The position numbers were made by a program, and so were the translations under genes. From DATKCF01 sp035513345 (GTDB lineage: Bacteria; Gemmatimonadota; Gemmatimonadetes; Longimicrobiales; RSA9): a stretch of 64,000 nucleotides of DNA. This document shows, piece by piece, positions 15,760 to 24,138 of this stretch. Under the pieces are notes generated by a model. The model had not been told where the DNA came from, did no database searches, and saw only the letters and a list, made by a program, of their open reading frames with translations. The stretch is taken from contig DATKCF010000035.1 in the NCBI GenBank assembly GCA_035513345.1, forward strand, positions 1-64,000, read 5' to 3'. Position 1 is the first letter of the stretch. Each line of letters opens with the position of its first letter.

Positions 15760-16400
15760 CAATCGCGCGGCGGTCCGGCCTCCCGTTCGCTGACCGAGAA
15801 GATGTCGGCGTTACCGTACCGGTCGCTCGTGAATTACAGGCGGCCATCGAAAGGCGAATGCCAGGGACGAGTGTCGTTCGCGAACGTGTTGACTGGAAGC
15901 GGGAGCGGCTCAAGCGGCGACCAGCCATCACCGGTCCGCCTGCTGAGCCACAGGTCGTCGCCACCCGCTCTGCCGGGGTGATCACGTCCGCTCGTCAGGA
16001 TCATCCATGATCCGTCTGGCGACACGTAAGTGCCATGCTCATCGCTCGCACTGTTTACCGGCGCGGCGAGATTTTCGCGGTGCGTTCCAGAGGCCGGGTG
16101 CAACTGCATCCGCCGCTCAGATGTCGCCTTCACCCTGGCCGCCCGGCGCGTCGGGCGAGAAGTAGAGCGTGCCATCGCGGGTCACGGACGGCTGGCGCGC
16201 GTCGTGGTTCCAGCCGCCCTCGAATGCGTCGGCGTCGGCGCGGCCCACTCGCCATCGCCGGCGATACGCGTGATCCACAGCCTGTAGCCCACGACCGTGT
16301 CCGCTCCGACAGGACGGTTCCTGGCGAAGTCGACGCACGCGACGCCCCCCGCGAGCCGGATGTGGTCGGCGCTCATCCGCCCACCGCCCGCCCGCCGCGT
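15760..16400 (-). pseudogene. Decayed PD40 (TolB-like propeller) gene fragment
   Basis: On the minus strand several PD40 repeat signatures are readable in different frames. They are a blade with RQPSVTRDGTLYFSPDAPGG (near 16130-16190), HGTYVSPDGSWMILTSGR with GGDDLWLSRRTGDGW (15900-16040), and the end blade FANDTRPWHSPFDGRL followed by TSDRYGNADIFSVSERE. At least one frameshift lies near 16115-16165, and a TAC-to-TAA change creates a stop at 15834-15836; copy B keeps Tyr there. No proper start or signal peptide is visible. Intact relatives are periplasmic or outer-membrane-linked WD40-like proteins. Confidence 0.8.
16333..16400. repeat. Dispersed GC-rich repeat, copy 2
   Basis: Partner of the roughly 60-base element at 12905-12968. 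The shared core is GAGCCGG, then TCGGCGCTCA, then CCACCGCCCGCCCGCCG. Here it overlaps the 5' remains of the PD40 pseudogene. Confidence 0.5.
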
Positions 16401-16538
16401 TTGACAGTGTCGGCCCGGGCTGCCATCTGGTGACGAGCCACCAGGATTGTACAATAGTGGATGCCCAACCTCGTGGCCCCCGGGAGGTCGATCGTGTCCG
16501 CCAAGAGCAGCGACAGGTTTCTGGTCGATGGGCCATCA

Positions 16539-18884
16539 ATGCTCCGTATCGCCTTCACACTGCTTGTCCTCCTGCCGCTGGGCGCGCTTCCGCTGCCCGC
16601 CCAGCTGGTCCGGGGCGAGGTGCTGGAGGAGGAGTCCGGGACGCCGATTGCGGGCGCAATGGTCGTTCTGCTGGACGCCGGCGGGAGCGTTGCGGCCCTA
16701 CAGCCGGGCACCAACGGTCAGATGGGCCTCGCCTTCGAGCCGATCGAGGGACGGACGCTTCCGGAGATCCGCGGCGTGCTGTGGATGGAAGCGGCCACCG
16801 CGATGCTCACCCGCCTCGAGTTCCGGTACGTCAGCCTGCCGTGGGGCGAGGCGGCCGGCGACGCGGGCGGCAAGGTTGCGTTCGAGCGTTTGCCTGCAGG
16901 GGCATGGATCGTCCGCGACTGGCACATCCGCATGCCTCGCCTGGGACTCGTCGGCGAGTCGCGGTACGAGCGCCTCGGCTACGAGCAGACGGGCGGCCTC
17001 GTGTGGCGTGCCGTCGACCCGGCAGGCACAGTCGTCCGGCAGGAAGCCCCGGTCACGATAACGGGCCAGGCGACGGACTCGCTCGGACAGCGGCCGTTGC
17101 CGGGCGCCCTCGTCGTCGCGCGCGGTTTCGAGACCCGCGCGGTGAGCGACCCTGCGGGCAGATTCGCGCTGCAAGGCCTCCCGGCCGGACGCATAGTCCT
17201 GGATGTCGCACATCCTTCCCTCGATACATTGGGTGTGGCCGCGGCCGGCGTGATGACAGTCGATGTCGACGCGAGCGACACGACCAATATCGACCTGCGC
17301 GTGCCCGGCGTTCGGGAGGTGCTGGCGCGCGCCTGCGCGGACATTGCGGGGGGCCGCGGCGCAGAGCGGCCGGCCGAGACCGCCAGCATCTTCGGCCGGG
17401 TTCGGTATCAGGGTCGCGCCGCGGCGGGCGCCACGGTGCGGCTGGAATGGCTTTCCGATGCCGAGCAGCGAAGCGCGATAGACATGCGGTCGGTGCCGCC
17501 GGGCGGCTCCGGTGATGCGCCGGTGTGGCGACTCGTCGAACAGCGCGCAAGCAACTGGATCGAGACGACGCTGGACGATCGAGGCACGTTCCTGCTGTGC
17601 GATGTCGCCTCCGATTCGCAGCTCCGCGTGGTCGCATCATCCGGCGAACGCTCCGCGGACACGACAGTGATCGTTCCACGCGGTGAATCGCTGGCGATCG
17701 CCACCGTGTCGCTTCAGCCACGGCCCGCGCAGCAGCAGGGCGTCGTGAACGCCACCGTGCAGGACGCGACGACCGGGGCGCCGATCGCGTCGGCGAACGT
17801 GTCGCTTCTCGATGAGGACAGTCTGTCACTGGTGACGTCGTCGACGGATGCGCGTGGCCGGGCCAGCCTGCCGGTGCTCGGTGCGGGCACGTTCCGGCTG
17901 CGCGCCGAGCGAGTCGGCTACCGGACGGCCGTCAGCGAACCCCACACGCTCGGTGCAGGCGACACTGTGGCGATCGAGCTCCGGCTCGAGACCGCACCGT
18001 TCCTGCTCGACTCGATCCTCGTGAGCGTGCGCGGCGCGGGCCGCAGCCTGCGAATCGGCGAGCAACTCGTCTTCGGCCGGCTGCTCGATGACGATACACG
18101 CACGCCGATTCCGGGTGGCACCGTGCGGCTTCTCACCGACCGCGGATCGGAGGCAGCTTCGGTCATCACGAATGAACAGGGTCAGTTCTGGCTCATCAGC
18201 CCGCGTGCCGGAACGTACCGGCTGGCAGCCGAGCGCATCGGCTATCAGGCCAGTGAGAGTCCCGACGTCAACCTCATGCCGGGCGACAGCGTCGGGTTCG
18301 ACTTCCACCTGTCCACGCAGGCCGTGCTGCTCGCCCCGATCACGGTCATGTCGTCGCGGCGCCCGTGGACCGAGCGCGCTCCGCTGATCGGCATGGAGAG
18401 CTTCCTCAGCCGCTACGAGCGCTTCGCGCGGGCCGGCTTCGGCATGTTCATGACCCGCGACTCGATCGCCGTGTGGGACAGCCGGACCCGCAGCGTTGGC
18501 GACATGCTGCGCGCGAGGGTCCCCGCAGTGCGGAGCGTCGTGCCGTTCGGCGATCCGCAGGCGCCCGGCCTGGGCGGTGCCATCATCATTCGCTACGGGC
18601 GTGCGATCGGCGGCGCAATCCAGGAAACGTGCATTCCGAGCTACTGGCTGGATGGCGCGCCCGTGCCGTACGACGTCGTCGCGTCGTACGGACCCTCTGA
18701 TCTGGAAGCCGTCGAAGTCTATGTTTCGCCACAGATCCCAGGAGAGTTCACGAGCGGATCCCCGTGCGGGGTCGTCGCCTACTGGAGCCGCCGAACCCCG
18801 GGCGAGCAGCGACGCGGACGCAGCGTCTGGAGCCTGTTGTTCGTAGCCGCCATCGTGACGGGGACGATCATCTTCTTTCGCTGA
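16539..18884 (+). CDS. CPR-repeat protein with plug-like domain and C-terminal membrane helix
   Basis: About 781 aa from ATG 16539, where a signal peptide begins (MLRIAFTLLVLLPLGALPL, cut near PAQ). Five carboxypeptidase-regulatory-like repeats follow (for example EESGTPIAGAMVVLLD, LPGALVVARGFETRAVSDPAG, TTGAPIASANVSLLDEDS, RTPIPGGTVRLLTDRG). A region resembling a TonB-receptor plug comes next (DMLRARVPAVRSVV, SYWLDGAPVPYDVV, DLEAVEVYV). It ends in CGVVAYWSRR and a hydrophobic helix (SVWSLLFVAAIVTGTIIFF). There is no 22-strand barrel, so it is not a classical TonB receptor. The frame is open from 16461 and the start is uncertain. The gene at 28867-29724 has the same architecture with one CPR repeat. 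Its role may be surface attachment or sensing; the function is unknown. Confidence 0.75.
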   Translation: MLRIAFTLLVLLPLGALPLPAQLVRGEVLEEESGTPIAGAMVVLLDAGGSVAALQPGTNGQMGLAFEPIEGRTLPEIRGVLWMEAATAMLTRLEFRYVSLPWGEAAGDAGGKVAFERLPAGAWIVRDWHIRMPRLGLVGESRYERLGYEQTGGLVWRAVDPAGTVVRQEAPVTITGQATDSLGQRPLPGALVVARGFETRAVSDPAGRFALQGLPAGRIVLDVAHPSLDTLGVAAAGVMTVDVDASDTTNIDLRVPGVREVLARACADIAGGRGAERPAETASIFGRVRYQGRAAAGATVRLEWLSDAEQRSAIDMRSVPPGGSGDAPVWRLVEQRASNWIETTLDDRGTFLLCDVASDSQLRVVASSGERSADTTVIVPRGESLAIATVSLQPRPAQQQGVVNATVQDATTGAPIASANVSLLDEDSLSLVTSSTDARGRASLPVLGAGTFRLRAERVGYRTAVSEPHTLGAGDTVAIELRLETAPFLLDSILVSVRGAGRSLRIGEQLVFGRLLDDDTRTPIPGGTVRLLTDRGSEAASVITNEQGQFWLISPRAGTYRLAAERIGYQASESPDVNLMPGDSVGFDFHLSTQAVLLAPITVMSSRRPWTERAPLIGMESFLSRYERFARAGFGMFMTRDSIAVWDSRTRSVGDMLRARVPAVRSVVPFGDPQAPGLGGAIIIRYGRAIGGAIQETCIPSYWLDGAPVPYDVVASYGPSDLEAVEVYVSPQIPGEFTSGSPCGVVAYWSRRTPGEQRRGRSVWSLLFVAAIVTGTIIFFR

Positions 18885-19470
18885 GCTGCCGTTCCTGCAA
18901 ACGCAAGCGCAAGGGGGACGCCCGAGCGCAGGTGTGAACGGCGCGAGGCAGATCTGGCTGCACCCATCCGTCCGGTTGCTCACGGTCCGAATTGGAGCAG
19001 CCGCCGTTACGCTTGCGGCGCCCGCGTGGGCTGGCGGCCCCGGAATTCGCACCCTCGCGGCGCGCTTTCGCGGCCGTGTGCAGAAAACCGGATCATGAGC
19101 GGCAGAATGCACGCGCACAGTCCGGGATCCCTGCGGACTGTGCATTTGTCCGGATCAGGACGGCCAAACCGCGCAACGCCTCGACCCGGGAGCGCGGGTG
19201 TGCAATTTTCCGGGCCACGACCAGCCCCACCGCACGAGCGAAGCCGTTCAAGGCCTGAGCGCAAGCTGCCGTCGTTAGCTAGCTGATTCGCACGCGTCCC
19301 TCGATCCCGCGGTAGTCCGGCCTCCCGTTCGCTGACCGAGAAGATGTCGGCGTTGCCGTACCGTTCGCTCGTGAAGTACAGCCGGCCATCGAACGGCGAC
19401 AGCCAGGGGCCATATTCGTTCGCGAACGTGTTGACTGGAAGCGGGAGCGGCTCGAGCGCCGACCGGCCAT
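18666..19470. repeat. Segmental duplication, copy B (partner at 15225-15930)
   Basis: Contains the intact 3' end of the CPR/plug gene, the spacer that copy A lost in part, the TGTGCA motif trio (19077, 19139, 19199), and a short PD40 remnant ending against polA. Since copy B retains the functional gene end, it is probably closer to the ancestral arrangement. Confidence 0.9.
19290..19470 (-). pseudogene. Remnant of the last blade of a PD40 protein
   Basis: The minus strand reads SALEPLPLPVNTFANEYGPW, then SPFDGRLYFTSERYGNAD and IFSVSEREAGLPRDRG. This is a C-terminal PD40 blade almost identical in wording to the decayed copy near 15770-15930. Everything upstream is missing, because polA's stop lies at 19491. 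The frame happens to stay open through the non-coding motif block to about 19007, which should not be taken as coding. Confidence 0.75.
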
Positions 19471-19490
19471 TGTCCTGACTCGTCGCGACC

Positions 19491-22241
19491 CTACTTGCAG
19501 TCGTACCACGTCTCGCCGACGCCCGTCGCGGTTTCGAGCGGAACGTCCAGCGGAAACGCGTTCTCCATCAGCTCGACGACTACGACGCGGACGGCATCGA
19601 TCTCCCCGCGCGGAACCTCGAACAGCAATTCGTCATGCACCTGAAGCAACATGCGCGCTCCGCTCTTCTCGTCCCTCAACCGTTCCGCGATCCGGATCAT
19701 TGCGATCTTGATGATGTCCGCCGCGGTTCCCTGGACGGGCGCGTTCGTTGCGACGCGTTCGCCGAACTGCCGGATATTCCAGTTCTTCGCACGCAGCTCC
19801 GGGATGTAGCGTCGCCTGCCGGAGAGCGTCTCGACGTAGCCGTTCGTCTTCGCCTTTTCGATCTGCTCGTCCAGATAGCGGCGCACGCCCGGCAGTCGTT
19901 CGAAGTACTGCGCGATGAACGCCTTCGCTTCGGCCGTGCTGGTACCGAGCTGCTGTGACAGCGCGAACGGGCCGATGCCGTAGATGGTCGCGAAGTTGAC
20001 GGTCTTCGCGGCCGCGCGCATGTCCGGCGTCACGCTGTCGATGGCCGTGCCGAAGATGAGTGCGGCGGTCTGCCGATGGACATCGATGCCCTTGACGAAC
20101 GCTTCCGTCATGACCGGGTCGGCGGACATGTGTGCCAGGATGCGCAGTTCGATCTGCGAGTAGTCCGCGCCGAGGAACAGGAAGCCGTCGGCCGGGATGA
20201 AGCCCTTGCGGATCTCTGCGCCCATCTGGGTGCGGATCGGGATGTTCTGGAGATTCGGATCGCTCGATGACAGCCGACCCGTTGCCGCGACGGTCTGACT
20301 CAGAACGGTGTGGATGCGGCCGGTGCGGCGGTTGACCTGAAGCGGCAGCGCATCGATGTACGTGCCCTTCAGCTTGTCCATCTGACGGAACTCCATGATC
20401 AGCCGAGGCAGCTGATGTCCGGCGGCAGCCAGCTCCTCCAGCACGGATGCGTCGGTGGAAGCACCCGTCTTCGTCTTGCGTCCGACGGGAAGGCCGAGCT
20501 TGTCGAAGAGGATCGTGCGCAGCTGCGGCGTCGAGTTGATGTTGAACTGTTCGCCCGCAACCTTGTAGATCTCCTCCTCGACGAGCCGCAGGTCGTGCGA
20601 GATCTTCCGGCCGAACGTCCTGAAGAACTCGGCATCGATGCGGATGCCGGACCACTCCATCTCGGCCAGGACCGGCAGCAGCGGCATCTCCATGTCGCGG
20701 AACAGGCCGATGAGGCCGGACCGCTCGAGATCCGGCCGGAAGATATCGTGCAGGCGAAGCGCGATGTCGGCGTGCTCGGCGACCCAGTCGCGCGCGGCAT
20801 TCAGGTCGACCTCTTCGAACGCAACCGCGTCTTTCCCCTTCCCGACTACCTCGTCGCGCGTCTTCCTGCGATGGCCGAGATGGTCGAGAGCGAGCGACTC
20901 CATTTCGTGGTCGCGCCGGCTCGCATCGATCAGGTAGGATGCGACCTGCGTGTCGAACACGAGCCCCGCCGGGTCCACGCCCGCGCAACGCAGGAGCAGC
21001 GCGTCATGCTTGAGGTCGTGCCCGATCTTCTCGACCGAAGCGTCGCCCAGCATCTCGACGAGCGGCCGCATGTCCGCGTCCGACATCGCCGGCAGGTTGC
21101 GGACGTTCACACCCTCGAGATCGAGGACGCCGGGCGTTCGGTGCGCCAGCGGCAGATACCAGGCGACACCGTGGCCGACAGCGATCCCGATGCCCACGAT
21201 CTCGCCACGCATGGCATCCGGGTGCGAGCCCTGCACGTTGAGCCCGATGCGGCCCTTCGACCGTGCCACGCCAACCAGCTTCGCGACGCCCTCCGCCGTG
21301 TCGACCACCGAATACGCCGCCTCCAGTTCGGTCGTCAACTTCTCCGCCTCGCCCAGTTCGCGCGCCAGCGAATGGAACTCCAGCTCGACGAACAGATCGC
21401 GCAACGCGGAACTGTCCGGGTCCCGCAGCGCTAGCGCGTCGAGGTCCAGCTCGATCGCCAGGTCGTCGTGGATCGTGACCAGTTGTCGCGACAGCCGCAC
21501 GTCTGCCGCGGCCGATTCCAGCGCCTCCCGGGCGCGTTTGCCCTTGATGTCCGCGATGTGCGAAAGGACGCCGTCGACCGAACCGTAATCCTCGATCAGT
21601 TTGATCGCCGTCTTCGGACCAATACCGCGCGCGCCTGGCACGTTGTCCGAAGCGTCGCCTGTCAGGGCCAGGTAGTCGACCACATGCTCGGGCGGAACGC
21701 CCAACCGTTCCGACGCATTGCTCGTGTCGACCCACTCCTCGTCCACCATCGCCTGGCCACCACGGCCCGGGTTCAGAAGCGAGATGCCGTCGCCGATCAG
21801 CTGGTAGAAATCCTTGTCGCCCGAAACGATCACAGCTTCCATGCCCTGCGCCACCGCCTTCCTCGCCAACGTGCCGATCACGTCGTCCGCCTCCTGGTTC
21901 TCCAACTCCAGGACCGGCACGCGGAACGCGTTCATCAACGCGCGGATGCGAGGCAGCGAGGCGCGCAACTCGTCGGGCATCTTCTCCCGCGTCGCCTTGT
22001 ACTCGGGGTACACGGTCTTTCGATCGCTCGAACCGGCGTCAAGCACCACCGCCAGGTAGTCCGGCTCGTACTCCCGCAACAGTTTCAGCAGGAACCGCGA
22101 GAAGCCGAACGGACCCGAGGTATTCTCGCCTTGCGTCGTCGTCAGCGGCCGGCTGATCAGCGCAAAGAAGGCACGGTAGATCAGCGCGTACCCGTCAATC
22201 AGGAAGACACGCGGCCGGCTGCGGGGCGGGACTTTGACCAT
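19491..22241 (-). CDS. polA: DNA polymerase I
   Basis: About 916 aa, carrying out gap filling, primer removal and repair synthesis. The N-terminal 5'-3' nuclease domain (residues 1-290) is intact, with VFLIDGYALIYRAFFALISR, EADDVIGTLA, SGDKDFYQL and TGDASDNVPG. The polymerase domain is intact: motif A GADYSQIELRILAHMS, motif B RAAAKTVNFATIYGIG and motif C LLQVHDELLFEVP. The middle 3'-5' exonuclease domain is present but altered. The Asp and Glu of the FDTET motif are Asn335 and Gln337 (GLNVQG), and the ExoIII Asp is His (AEHADIALRLH); only the LKHD aspartate remains. It is therefore probably unable to proofread, as in Taq and Bst enzymes. ATG 22241 precedes the nuclease fold directly; the frame opens at 22313. 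Confidence 0.95.
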   Translation of the reverse strand: MVKVPPRSRPRVFLIDGYALIYRAFFALISRPLTTTQGENTSGPFGFSRFLLKLLREYEPDYLAVVLDAGSSDRKTVYPEYKATREKMPDELRASLPRIRALMNAFRVPVLELENQEADDVIGTLARKAVAQGMEAVIVSGDKDFYQLIGDGISLLNPGRGGQAMVDEEWVDTSNASERLGVPPEHVVDYLALTGDASDNVPGARGIGPKTAIKLIEDYGSVDGVLSHIADIKGKRAREALESAAADVRLSRQLVTIHDDLAIELDLDALALRDPDSSALRDLFVELEFHSLARELGEAEKLTTELEAAYSVVDTAEGVAKLVGVARSKGRIGLNVQGSHPDAMRGEIVGIGIAVGHGVAWYLPLAHRTPGVLDLEGVNVRNLPAMSDADMRPLVEMLGDASVEKIGHDLKHDALLLRCAGVDPAGLVFDTQVASYLIDASRRDHEMESLALDHLGHRRKTRDEVVGKGKDAVAFEEVDLNAARDWVAEHADIALRLHDIFRPDLERSGLIGLFRDMEMPLLPVLAEMEWSGIRIDAEFFRTFGRKISHDLRLVEEEIYKVAGEQFNINSTPQLRTILFDKLGLPVGRKTKTGASTDASVLEELAAAGHQLPRLIMEFRQMDKLKGTYIDALPLQVNRRTGRIHTVLSQTVAATGRLSSSDPNLQNIPIRTQMGAEIRKGFIPADGFLFLGADYSQIELRILAHMSADPVMTEAFVKGIDVHRQTAALIFGTAIDSVTPDMRAAAKTVNFATIYGIGPFALSQQLGTSTAEAKAFIAQYFERLPGVRRYLDEQIEKAKTNGYVETLSGRRRYIPELRAKNWNIRQFGERVATNAPVQGTAADIIKIAMIRIAERLRDEKSGARMLLQVHDELLFEVPRGEIDAVRVVVVELMENAFPLDVPLETATGVGETWYDCK

Positions 22242-22298
22242 GCGCCGGAAGATGGATCGTACGGACGCCAGCGCAAGCGCCACGCGTACGAACAAGAA

Positions 22299-22329
22299 GC
22301 GCCCTGCCGGCATGATGCCGACAGGGCGC
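22299..22329 (-). terminator. Intrinsic terminator after the cold-shock gene
   Basis: A near-perfect hairpin (GCGCCCTG and inner CGGCAT arms around GAT) sits about 40 bases after the cold-shock stop. On the minus strand it is followed by TTCTTGTTC. It lies just before polA, which must then have its own promoter or rely on read-through. Confidence 0.7.
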
Positions 22330-22369
22330 TCGTTCCCTGCGGAGTGTGCGCTGCCCAGAGGGTTCGGGT

Positions 22370-22573
22370 CTAGGCCGCCCGGCTGACGTTCGCGGCTTGA
22401 AGTCCCTTGTCCGTCTGTCGGACCTCGAACTCCACTTCCTCGCCTTCCGCGAGCGTCTTGAAGCCCTCCATCGTGATGGCGGAGAAATGGACGAAGACAT
22501 CCTCGCCCCCCGGCTGCTCAATGAAGCCGTAGCCCTTGGCGTCATTGAACCACTTCACCTTCCCTCTGGCCAT
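22370..22573 (-). CDS. Cold-shock domain protein (CspA family)
   Basis: A 67-aa single-stranded nucleic-acid-binding protein. The two RNP motifs KGYGFIEQ and DVFVHFSAI are complete. MARGKVKWFNDAKGYGF and the ending GLQAANVSRA are typical of CspA/CspB. It acts as an RNA chaperone during cold shock or normal growth. A strong AGGAGG precedes ATG 22573, and a hairpin terminator follows the stop. The roughly 90 bases upstream may hold a regulatory leader, but I could not define one. Confidence 0.96.
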   Translation of the reverse strand: MARGKVKWFNDAKGYGFIEQPGGEDVFVHFSAITMEGFKTLAEGEEVEFEVRQTDKGLQAANVSRAA

Positions 22574-22806
22574 TGCACTGCCTCCTACGAAGGGTTGCCA
22601 ACGGCAGCAACACTGCTGCGGTGGTCGAAGGTATGCGGCATTGTGTGCAAGTGTCAAGAACTTTTCTTGAGCACTGATTTGTATGGAGTTACGGGATTCC
22701 GAGGTCCCTGTTCCGCGTTCCGGGACGGGTTCCGGACCCGTTCGGGGCTGCCCGGGGCAGGGTCATCGGCCGTTGGCGGGGACGCGACGGGCCTCCTCAG
22801 GAGGCG

Positions 22807-24138
22807 TCAGACATCAGCCGCGGGCGAGTCCGTAGCGGCCTCGGTCGGAGCCTCACCGGCGTCCGGGACCGGCAGGTCGGCAGGTTCCGGATTGCCCTCG
22901 ATGTCGGCGTCTGATTCGGTCCCGGGCTGCGCGCCGCCGGCGAGTGTGCGGGCGGCGGCCGTGTCGCTTGCGGCGCCATGCGCACGCTCGTTCTCGATCG
23001 ATGAGAACCGGAGCATGGAGCCGCGGATCATGACGGCGAACTGCGGGACGAGGTCCGGATCGAAGTGTGAACCGGTCTCGGCCTCGATCTCGGCGAGCGC
23101 GACATCGGGCGGAAGACCGCTGCGATAGGGCCTGTCGGTGCAGAGCGCGTCAAAGACGTCGCAGATCTGGACGATCCGGGATGCCACATGGCACTCCATT
23201 TCGCGTTTGCGGCGAGGATAGCCCTGGCCATCCATCCAGCTGTGGTGCTCGAAGGAGACGACGGCGGCGAGATCGAGATTGCGCTCGCGTTCGATCAGGA
23301 TTTTCGCGCCGTGGACCGGGTGTTGTTCGATGATCTCGCGCTCGGCGGGCTCGAGGCGTCCGGGCTTGATGAGGATGTCGCGTGGGATACGGACCTTGCC
23401 GATATCGTGCAGCAGTCCGCAAACGCCGAGGTTGCGGGCTAGAGTGGGATCGAAGCCGAGGTGCTCGGCGAAGGCGGTCGCGAGCGTGGCGACGTTGCAC
23501 GAATGGGTCGTCGTGTACTGGTCGAACTCCTTGAGGCGAAGCAGGGGCAGTACGACCTGGCTCTCGCGGTTGATGGCGATGGCGAGGGATCGGACAACAA
23601 CTTCGGCTTCGAGAAGCGGCAGTTCGCGGAGTTCGACGACCTGTTCGTGAATCCATTCGACGGCCTCGATCTCGCGCTCGAGTGACAGCGACATGTCGGA
23701 CGTGACGACGTTGACGCTATCGCCGCTATCGGCATCCGACTTCAGCTCGACTGCGCCGTAGCGGATCCCGGTCGGAGCAAACTGGCGGCCGACGGCGCCC
23801 CATTCATCGCCTCCGGCAAGACGCGCTGCGATGTCGTGCAGGAACCGGGACAACTCGTCGGGCGTGAGCGTGTCGTGAAGCTCGAGTCGCTGGATACCGG
23901 CCTTCTCGAAACGGGCAGCCCATTCCCATTCGCGGAGCTCGTGCAGCATCGTGCGGTGATAGACGACCTCGCCATCAGCGAACGTGAAGCGGGGGACGTG
24001 GTCGCGTTCGAGCAGATCCCGTGCGCACGCGTACACGTTCTCCACGGCTTGCTCGCGGGCCGGGTGCCGATCGTGGTAGAAGCGCATTGATGCGACCGCC
24101 TGCCCGACCGTTACCAGAAAGGAAACGGCTTCGGTCAT
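22807..24138 (-). CDS. HD-GYP domain phosphodiesterase-like protein
   Basis: A 443-aa protein likely to hydrolyse cyclic di-GMP or a related signal. The N-terminal 110 residues form a helical/beta domain (FLVTVGQAVASMRFYHDRHP) shared with the neighbouring HEAT protein. The HD-GYP domain follows (about 190-370): THSCNVATLA, GLLHDIGKVRIP, EQHPVHGAKIL, and HHSWMDGQGYPRR in place of the usual HHERxDGxGYP, keeping the GYP residues. The last 70 residues are acidic, Ala/Pro-rich and probably disordered. The start overlaps the stop of the upstream HEAT gene by four bases (ATGA), so the two are coupled. Confidence 0.88.
   Translation of the reverse strand: MTEAVSFLVTVGQAVASMRFYHDRHPAREQAVENVYACARDLLERDHVPRFTFADGEVVYHRTMLHELREWEWAARFEKAGIQRLELHDTLTPDELSRFLHDIAARLAGGDEWGAVGRQFAPTGIRYGAVELKSDADSGDSVNVVTSDMSLSLEREIEAVEWIHEQVVELRELPLLEAEVVVRSLAIAINRESQVVLPLLRLKEFDQYTTTHSCNVATLATAFAEHLGFDPTLARNLGVCGLLHDIGKVRIPRDILIKPGRLEPAEREIIEQHPVHGAKILIERERNLDLAAVVSFEHHSWMDGQGYPRRKREMECHVASRIVQICDVFDALCTDRPYRSGLPPDVALAEIEAETGSHFDPDLVPQFAVMIRGSMLRFSSIENERAHGAASDTAAARTLAGGAQPGTESDADIEGNPEPADLPVPDAGEAPTEAATDSPAADV

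Larger units (their letters stand above)
15225..15930. repeat. Segmental duplication, copy A (partner at 18666-19470)
   Basis: The order is the same in both copies: 3' end of a CPR/plug gene, a non-coding block with TGTGCA-type motifs, then the C-terminal end of a PD40 gene on the opposite strand. Long stretches are nearly identical, for example around 15538-15677 versus 19077-19216. Copy A has lost about 98 bases where copy B retains the gene end and following spacer. Copy A carries the disabling mutations in both flanking genes. Confidence 0.9.

Noticed and set aside
19007..19264. An 85-codon minus-strand frame through the TGTGCA motif block
   Set aside because: It is the accidental continuation of the PD40 remnant into repeat sequence; no domain and no start signal.
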